Position numbers and translations under genes: made by a program. From CAYMRB01 sp964392615 (GTDB lineage Bacteria; Planctomycetota; UBA8108), in contig CAYMRB010000058.1 in the NCBI GenBank assembly GCA_964392615.1, forward strand, positions 1 through 31,429: a DNA stretch of 31,429 bases, given 5' to 3'. Each line of letters begins with the position of its first letter. The first letter of the stretch is position 1. Below the pieces are notes generated by a model that was not told the origin of the DNA, made no database searches, and saw only the letters and a list, made by a program, of their open reading frames with translations. This document shows positions 26,201 through 31,429 of the stretch, one piece after another.

Positions 26201-28207
26201 GGAACGTCGTCGGCCCCGGTGCGAACGGCTGCCTACGCGGCGTGGATTCGCTCCGGCGCGGCGAAGGCAGCATGGAAGCACGCGTTGAGGTCGCGAGAAT
26301 CGCTGACCGACTTCCTGGCGGGCCTGAGCTACGTTGACAGTGTCGAGGCGCGCGAGCCGCTCTTCGCGCTCATCCGCCCGCTGACGAAGCAGCTGCCGGA
26401 GCACCTGCGCTCGGACGAGGACGGCGGCAGCGCGGTCGCCAGCGGCCCGGCCGTCGCATGGGAGTACTGGGAGCCGCACCCCGCGCAGAACGTCGCGCTC
26501 GAGACGCTCGATCGCGTCAAGCCGAAGCTCACCGGCCGGCACGAAAACTTCAAGCTGTTCATCCCGGGAGGCAGAAGGGACGCCTTCGCTACGCGCCAGA
26601 TCGCCTCGATCCGCGTGCCGAAATCGGGCGGCTACACGTTCTACACCTCGTCGGACGACGGATCGCGGCTTTACATCGACAAGAAGCTCGTCGTCAACAA
26701 CGATGGGCTTCACGGCACGGCGGAAGCGAAGGGGCGCATCCGGCTCGAAGCGGGCCTCCACGAGATCATCGTCACGTTCTTCGAGAACGGCGGTTCCGAC
26801 GCACTGAAGGTCGAGTGGCGGGGACCGGGAGTGCGCAGGCAGGAGATCCTGACGTCCGCGCTCCGCCCGGCGGGAAGCGCCAACCTGCGTGCGGTCGCCA
26901 TCGGCGTCATCGCTCGCTGGCCGGGCCACGTCGACGAGAAGGTCGAAGACCTCGCCGCGCTCGCCGCGTCGGACTCGCTCTCCGGCGTCGCGCTCAACGG
27001 GCTCGCGACGGTACCCTCCCAACATGTCCTCGAGCGGCTCGAGGACAGCGAGGCGCAGGCGGTGCTCGGCGCGCTGGTCGGACTCGCCTCCGAGGCTTCG
27101 CCGGCCGACATGCAGTCCGACGAATACCTCAGCCTGCTGGGCCTCGGCGACGCGCTCCTCGCAAAGGCCGGAACGCTCCGCGTGACGGCCGGTTCCAAGC
27201 TCAAGGAGCTCCGCGCGAGCATTCCGGTGAAGGCCGACCCGAAGGTCATGGCGCTCGGCAAGGAGGTCTACTCCCGCGATAGCCACTGCACGACGTGCCA
27301 CCAGCCGCACGGACAGGGCCTGCCGAACCTCTACCCGCCGCTCGACGGGAGCCTCTGGGCGACGGGATCCGTGGACCGCATGATCCGCATCGTCCTCGAC
27401 GGCATGCACGGCACGGTCGTCGTGAAGGGCAAGACGTACCGGTCACCGCCGATCCCGCCGATGACCGGCTTCCGCCAGCTCCTCAACGACAAGGAGATCG
27501 CCGCGGTGCTGACGTACGTCCGCAACTCCTGGTCGAACCGCGCCATGCCGGTCGAGCCGTCGGAGGTCGCCCGCGCGCGCGCCGAGAAGCGGGAGGGCGG
27601 CGAGACGTTCTGGAGCGCGGCGGACATCGTCGCGAGGTATCCGCTCGAGGACGGAACCGTGATCGAAGATACCGGGTCGGCCGACGGCTGGGTGCCGAGG
27701 CTCGTCAAGGAGTGGAAGACAGGCGACATCAAGCCGTCGGACGTGACCGCAGGCAAGCGATCGTTCGACATCGGACTGCGAACGTTCACTCGATTGGGCT
27801 GCAGCAGCTGCCACAAGATGGCCGGTAGCGAGGGCGGCGTTTTCGGCCCCGACCTCGCGGCGCTCGACCCGAAGACGAAGAAAAACGCGGAGTTCATCCT
27901 GGGCTCGCTGCTCGATCCATCGAAGGACGTCGAAGAGGCCTACTCGAGCTACTCGTTCGTGCTGAACACCGGAGAGGTCTTCACCGGCCTGCTCGCGAAG
28001 GAGGAGAACGGCGACATCCATGTCGTCTCCGATCCCCTCGCGCCCGCGCGGGTCGTGAAGAAGAACACGATCCTGGCGCAGCAGAAGCAGGCGTCGTCGA
28101 TCATGCCGGAGGGCATCCTCAACACGATGACGAAGGAGGAGATCCTCGATCTCATCGCGTACGTGTTGGCCGGAGGGAAGAAGGACGCCGCGATCTTCGG
28201 CAACTGA
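23234..28207 (+). CDS. Giant secreted PVC-type dehydrogenase: SGNH-like, propeller, HEAT, PA14 and two haem-c domains
   Basis: A 1657-residue exported redox protein of the planctomycete PVC-type dehydrogenase group. In order: signal peptide (cleavage near SARA, residue 28); SGNH-like domain (about 29-240) with YIGNTMADR where active enzymes have GDS; propeller dehydrogenase domain (about 335-705) with DDDGDGVADK and QDTDGDYVADK loops; HEAT-like helices (about 715-1035); PA14 domain (about 1072-1210); a cytochrome c domain with CTTCH (1352-1356) and a downstream PPMTGF Met; a second haem domain with CSSCH (1523-1527) and the C-terminal PVC haem-binding block ending LDLIAYVLAGG. It probably oxidises a sugar or polyol in the periplasm, but the substrate is unknown. 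Start 23234 is preferred over 23222, because GAGGA directly abuts ATG 23222. A bidirectional terminator follows. Confidence 0.9.
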   Translation: MTRRTRRCALSALLLAITAVLPSSARAADLELERGDHVVYIGNTMADRMQHHAWLETYIHTLHPKHQLTFRNLGFSGDEVTTRQRSANFGSSDQWLTKTEADVVFCFFGYNEALRGEGQLSGFRKNLARMIDSMRGQKYNGESAPRLVIFSPIAHENLRSSHLPDGSANNEKLALYTAAMADVCREKNARFVDLFNPTLSLYSEVSKPLTVNGIHLLEHGNQAVAKIIAHDLFGQAGERVTRSDGSLTRLREAVLEKNYYWFSRYRVVDGYNVYGGRSRLSWFGMSNADVMRREMEIFDIMTANRDVAVWAAAQGREHKVVDNNLPPELEVRTNKPGQLENDSHPYLGGKEAIGKMKIAQGMEVNLFASEEMFPEIVNPVQMAVDTNGRLFASVWPSYPHWNPTEPRTDRIVCLPDDDGDGVADKCITFADELNSITAFEFWGGGMLVAAPPEIWFLQDTDGDYVADKKTRMLQGVSSADTHHSANAMLIGPDGWLYWSRGIFNVAAMETPTRTYRSGATGVHRFNPRTFEIEFHFPIGPNPHGDVFDQWGYQFANDGTGGTGSYVNIGKGRGNRKWFQKRMRPVAATGLLSSSHFPEKNQGNFLICNTIGFRGVLQHEVSYDGADIRATEVEPIVYSDDPNFRPTDVEIGGDGALYVSDWCNVLIGHMQHNMRDPNRDHTHGRIYRFTAKGRPLLKPHRLKGKPIPEVLQAFYAKETPSRYRARLELGGRDTKAVLTALASWTAKRNAKNADDAQALLECLWVHEEHRKPNLALVKKVFQADEPRVRAAAIRSLGHWGPRAFLTPGAITDGWQDILMHASRDESPLVRAEALKAAVEYTGTASAEVIFEVATRPMGSELENVLAYARQNIDVDAMVADAMKSGRELSRAAQAYALQKASANLLVSMARSDAVYEALLTRAGIPAKYRMEAVVAFAKKNRRTPVKELIFHIADAEKNGRASLDDLTQILLSAEPVELAEAKRTIAGLASGTSSAPVRTAAYAAWIRSGAAKAAWKHALRSRESLTDFLAGLSYVDSVEAREPLFALIRPLTKQLPEHLRSDEDGGSAVASGPAVAWEYWEPHPAQNVALETLDRVKPKLTGRHENFKLFIPGGRRDAFATRQIASIRVPKSGGYTFYTSSDDGSRLYIDKKLVVNNDGLHGTAEAKGRIRLEAGLHEIIVTFFENGGSDALKVEWRGPGVRRQEILTSALRPAGSANLRAVAIGVIARWPGHVDEKVEDLAALAASDSLSGVALNGLATVPSQHVLERLEDSEAQAVLGALVGLASEASPADMQSDEYLSLLGLGDALLAKAGTLRVTAGSKLKELRASIPVKADPKVMALGKEVYSRDSHCTTCHQPHGQGLPNLYPPLDGSLWATGSVDRMIRIVLDGMHGTVVVKGKTYRSPPIPPMTGFRQLLNDKEIAAVLTYVRNSWSNRAMPVEPSEVARARAEKREGGETFWSAADIVARYPLEDGTVIEDTGSADGWVPRLVKEWKTGDIKPSDVTAGKRSFDIGLRTFTRLGCSSCHKMAGSEGGVFGPDLAALDPKTKKNAEFILGSLLDPSKDVEEAYSSYSFVLNTGEVFTGLLAKEENGDIHVVSDPLAPARVVKKNTILAQQKQASSIMPEGILNTMTKEEILDLIAYVLAGGKKDAAIFGN

Positions 28208-28234
28208 TCCACTCGCAGGGCGACCACGCCCCAT

Positions 28235-28276
28235 GAAGAAAGGCCGCGACCCCGAGCGGGATCGCGGCCTTTCTTC
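28235..28276. terminator. Bidirectional intrinsic terminator
   Basis: gaagaaaggccgcga (28235-28249) pairs perfectly with tcgcggcctttcttc (28262-28276), 15 bp. After one mismatch, ccc/ggg add three pairs around a gagc loop. The T-rich arm serves the dehydrogenase gene, and its complement on the other strand serves the leftward protease-like gene ending at 28292. Confidence 0.93.
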
Positions 28277-28291
28277 TTGAACGAGGACGAC

Positions 28292-29137
28292 CTACTTCTC
28301 CTCGTCGTCGTCGCCCTTCTTCGCCGCGAGCTTCTGCCGCGTCTCCTTGATCAGCGTGTTGACGTTGCGGGCAGGCAGGATGAACACGTTCATCCCGGAG
28401 CCGCCCCCGCCGCCCAGCATCATGGTGATCATTCCCATCTCGCCGCCACCGCCTTCGTCCTCGACTCCCGATTCGAGAATCGTCAGCACGCCGACGACCT
28501 GGCCCTCAGGACTGAAGACGACGGAGCCCGGGCCGCCGACGTTGCCGGCCGTCAACCACGCGCGACGCGGCTTCTTCACCGCCGCCGCGATGCGGCCGAG
28601 GCTGAAGAACGGCGCGTAGTCGAATCCCTTGCCCAATCGGGACACGCTCGCGACGCGCGAGCCGACCGCGGGCTTGGCGCCCTTGGAGAAATCGATCGGC
28701 GCGATCTCCTTGCCCTCGAGATCGTCAATCTGCAAGAACGCGATCTGGACCTTGCTGTCCTTCGCGACCAGGCGGGCCGGGTACTCCTTCTCCTCGTTGC
28801 CGAAGATCACGCCGAACTCCACGGGCGTCACCTTGATCTCCAGCCCTTGCGCGCCGCCGGGCATCGGCGGGTTGAACGTCGTGTTGCTGATGAGGACGAG
28901 CCCGTCCTTGTCGACGACGACGCCCTGAACCGCCGTGCGGTTCTCCGACTCCTGGCTCTGTGGACCGAACCGGATCTCGGTCTTCGTGACGACGCGCACT
29001 GTGACCACGCTCGGCGATTTCGACTCGACCAGGGCCTTGAGCCCCGCGGCGAGCTCATCGGCGCGAACACCGCGTGTGGCGACGAGCGTGGACAAGCCGA
29101 CGGCGATGGACAGTGCAAGAAGACTCAGTCGTGACAT
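28292..29137 (-). CDS. HtrA-like pseudoprotease, secreted
   Basis: A 281-residue exported protein (signal peptide to about VRA, residue 26) with the fold pattern of trypsin-like HtrA/Deg proteases but no active site. Compared with its neighbour, the catalytic His (FHVA) corresponds to Thr87 in ISNTTF. The Asp (PTDLCILQ) corresponds to Gln131 in KVQIAFLQ, and the Ser of GNSGG corresponds to Val200 in GNVGG. No PDZ domain is present. A glycine-rich segment near 240 (MMLGGGGGSGM) and an acidic/basic tail (KKGDDDEEK) end the protein. Start 29137 is chosen for gagagg upstream; 29209 would lie inside the neighbour's 3' end. It lies 56 bases after the active-type HtrA gene on the same strand, so the two are probably co-transcribed and may work together. 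Confidence 0.85.
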   Translation of the reverse strand: MSRLSLLALSIAVGLSTLVATRGVRADELAAGLKALVESKSPSVVTVRVVTKTEIRFGPQSQESENRTAVQGVVVDKDGLVLISNTTFNPPMPGGAQGLEIKVTPVEFGVIFGNEEKEYPARLVAKDSKVQIAFLQIDDLEGKEIAPIDFSKGAKPAVGSRVASVSRLGKGFDYAPFFSLGRIAAAVKKPRRAWLTAGNVGGPGSVVFSPEGQVVGVLTILESGVEDEGGGGEMGMITMMLGGGGGSGMNVFILPARNVNTLIKETRQKLAAKKGDDDEEK

Positions 29138-29193
29138 GTGATTCCTCTCTCGATTCGAAAACGTGTCGTTGCTGTTTCTGTTCGAAGACTCGA

Positions 29194-31220
29194 TCACTCG
29201 TCGGACCACGCGGTATCGAAGAACACGAACCTCGTCCCGGAGCCGCGACGCAGCAGCACCGGAACGACCGTCGGCTTCGACTCGCGCACGGCCGTCATCG
29301 CTTGCTTGAAGGAGGTCAGATCGCTGACGTCGTGGTCAGCGACGCGCAGGATGAGATCGCCGACGCGCAAGCCGGCCAGGTTCGCCCAACCGCCTCGGGT
29401 CGATTCGGTCGCGATCACGCCCTTCACGCTGTCGTCCCAGCGACGCTTGATCCGGTCGCGGAACATCACCTCGCGCACCGCGAACTCGAAGTCGTCATTC
29501 TTCTCCGTCTTCGCCTCGCTCGACGGCGTAGGCGTCTTCTCGAGCTCCAACGCGACCTCGAGCTTCTCCGCACCGCGCTGAAGCTCGACCTGCACGCTCT
29601 CGCCGGAGCTGTACTCCTCGACCAGAGTCTCGAGATCCTTCGCGTCTTGCTCGCGATACGACTCGAGCTCCTCGCCGTCGAACGAGCGGACGATGTCCCC
29701 GACGCGAAGCCCGGCCGCGAGCGCCTTCGTGTCCGGGAGAACCCTCGTGATCCGCAGGCCGCGCATTCCCTCGCAGCCCATCGCTGCCGCAACGTCCGGT
29801 GTCAGGACCTGCGTCTCGATGCCGATCCACGCCTTGCTGAGCTCGCCGCCGGAGCGCGGCGGCTTCTTCGACTCGGTCTTGACGACGGACAGCAGACTCT
29901 GGCCGCTGCGCCACAGTTCGAGCGCCCGGCGCTCCTTCTTCGAGTCGCCGCCGAGAGCCTTCTCGAACGCGGCGAGGTTCGACACAGGCTTGCCGTCGAT
30001 CGACAGAACGACGTCGCCAGCGTGAATCCGTGGCCGCGCGTTCTCGAACGACCGCCCCGGGCGCAGGCCCGTAATCAACACGGCGTCCGACGACGGGTAC
30101 CTGCGAGCGCGCGCCATCGGGCCGGTGATTTCCTGAGCGGTCACACCGAGCGCGCGGATCTCGGCCTGTCGTCCGACGAACTCCTCCATGTCGGCGACGT
30201 CGAGCTCGACATCGATCGTCTTGCCTGCGCGCTCGACTCGTGCCGTGGTCCGCCCACCGATTCGAAGCTCCGCGATGCGTTGGTAGAGCGGCGGGACCTG
30301 CTCGAAGAACCGACCGTCGACCGGCTTGCCGTCGAGCGCGACGAGGAGATCTCCCGGCTGGAGCTTCGCCTTCGCTGCCGGCGACTCGGGGCTCACCGAC
30401 GCGACCAGCACGCCCATGTCGAGCCCGAGCTTCGCGACCGGCGCGAGACCGATGCCGAGGTAGCCCCGCCGCACGCGGCCGTGCGTGAGGATCTGGTTCA
30501 GCACCTTCGAGACGAGCGTCGACGGTGTGGCGAAGCCGACACCCGATCCGCCGCGCGTGTTGATGCCGACGATCTCGCCCTTGAGGTTGCACAGCGGCCC
30601 GCCGGAGTTGCCCGGCAGGATCAGCGCATCGTGCTGAATCCACTGCGTGAACATGCCGGTCTTGTTGCCGCCGCCGAAGTCGAGATCCTCGAGCGAAGTG
30701 CCGGTGAAGTCGGTGAAGACACGCTCGGGGTTCGAGACGATACCGAGCGTCATCGATGACGACAGCGCCAGCGGATTGCCGACCGCGACGACGTGATCGC
30801 CGACCTGCAACGATCCGGAGTCGCCCAGCGTCGCGAATGGAATCGCTTCGGCGCCGTCGCGATCGTCGAGCCGCAGCTGGAGGATGCACAGATCCGTCGG
30901 TGCATCCTCCGCGATCTTCGTCGCGCGAAGCTTCTCGCCGCTCGCAAGCGTGCAGGTGATGCGGTCGGCGTTCTGGGCGACGTGGAAGTTCGTGATGACG
31001 TGCCCGCCGGGCTGACGATGACCCCGCTGCCCGCGGCCGGGAAGCGTTGCGCGCGACCGCCGCCGTACACCTTGGTGACAACGGCGATGTTGACGAGCGC
31101 GGGGTAGACTTTACGGCGCGTGAACGCCAGGTCCTCGCGGAGCTGGTCAGACGCAGAGGTCGATGCCACCGCCGCAGTGGCGACGGCGAATCCCAAACAC
31201 AACACGATCGTGCGTCGCAT
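29194..31220 (-). pseudogene. HtrA/DegP-type serine protease with four PDZ-like domains, frameshifted
   Basis: The first frame, from ATG 31220, gives a signal peptide (MRRTIVLCLGFAVATAAVAS) and the start of the protease domain up to GSGVIVSPA. The sense then moves to the neighbouring frame: HVITNFHVAQ, TDLCILQL, DHVVAVGNPLAL and ILPGNSGGPLCN. Between codons GCG (31007-31005) and CAC (31002-31000) only two G bases remain, so one G is missing. With it restored the protein has 674 residues and a full triad His79, Asp109 and Ser204. PDZ-like domains follow near 251-345, 355-450, 462-560 and 580-670, two more than DegP. Function would be envelope protein quality control. Whether the break is real or a sequencing error is open; everything after it is intact, which favours error or very recent loss. 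No strong ribosome site precedes 31220. Confidence 0.85.
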
Positions 31221-31429
31221 GGTTGTCGTTCAAGTCCTTCGTGAAAGTAGACGAGGCACGAGACCGTCAGGTCCCGGGCTCGGACCCAAGTCAGGTGAGA
31301 AAGGCAGCCACCGTATCAGACGGCGTCGCCGGTCGAAGGATACAGGTTTCCCGCAATTGTCGTGGCGGGGCCTCAGTGCCGTGTTTCGCAAATATCTGTG
31401 CATATCGAGCGAGCAGATTCGTTCGCTGG
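31221..31429. other. Upstream region of the HtrA gene, to the window edge
   Basis: These 209 bases contain no convincing gene. They should include the leftward promoter of the protease pair, but I found no clear -35/-10 pair. No larger repeat is visible. Confidence 0.4.

Noticed and set aside
23294..27409. A 1371-codon open frame on the minus strand opposite the giant dehydrogenase
   Set aside because: The plus-strand frame has clear domains and haem motifs. The antisense frame is Arg/Val/Asp-rich shadow text without motifs, as expected from high GC.

Overview
The window reads as a high-GC bacterial chromosome segment from a planctomycete or a close relative in the PVC superphylum. The inference rests on gene content: a giant PVC-type dehydrogenase with two CxxCH haem sites, an ECF sigma factor overlapping a FecR-like membrane protein, a formylglycine-type sulfatase, a PQQ-like propeller protein, propeller glycosidase-like proteins and many secreted proteins. 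I could not run a search to test this. I saw no tRNA, rRNA, CRISPR array, insertion sequence or phage gene.

Layout. 1-749 (-): 5' part of glnS, starting at TTG. 1025-2332 (+): outer-membrane barrel of the alginate-export type, ending in a hairpin terminator. 2453-5176 (-): SWIM/SNF2 helicase. 5284-6996 (-): NAD-type malic enzyme. 7295-8686 (+): Tat-exported protein with a possible deacetylase-like fold. 8724-10040 (-): PQQ-like propeller. 10180-11093 (+): secreted ankyrin protein broken by a one-base frameshift. 11099-15117 (-): two-gene operon, a URO-D/methyltransferase-family protein followed by a large secreted glycosidase-like protein. 15312-18187 (+): ECF sigma factor, FecR-like protein and a Lys-rich exported protein with tandem repeats. 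18584-21418 (+): two secreted five-bladed-propeller proteins of GH32/GH43 type. 21274-22785 (-): sulfatase. 23234-28207 (+): the giant PVC dehydrogenase, followed by a bidirectional terminator. 28292-31220 (-): an HtrA-type protease gene with four PDZ-like domains, broken by a one-base frameshift, followed by a paralogue that has lost all three catalytic residues.

How the genes fit together. Most of the window encodes exported functions. The sulfatase, the two propeller glycosidase-like proteins, the large secreted toroid-like protein and the barrel porin would suit stepwise use of a sulfated or decorated polysaccharide. The dehydrogenase and PQQ-like propeller suggest periplasmic oxidation. 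The ECF/FecR/Lys-rich set looks like a self-contained regulatory operon, and the HtrA pair like an envelope quality-control unit. These functional links are inference from adjacency.

Main surprises: (1) two genes broken by single-base losses in short C/G runs, so either real pseudogenes or sequencing errors; (2) an active-type protease paired with a dead one; (3) a short PQQ-propeller-like fossil between the GH43-like gene and the sulfatase, where the GH43-like reading frame has no natural stop and runs 145 bases into the sulfatase; (4) a dehydrogenase whose SGNH-like domain lacks the usual nucleophile motif. I did not find anything I can defend as a wholly new defence or mobile system.
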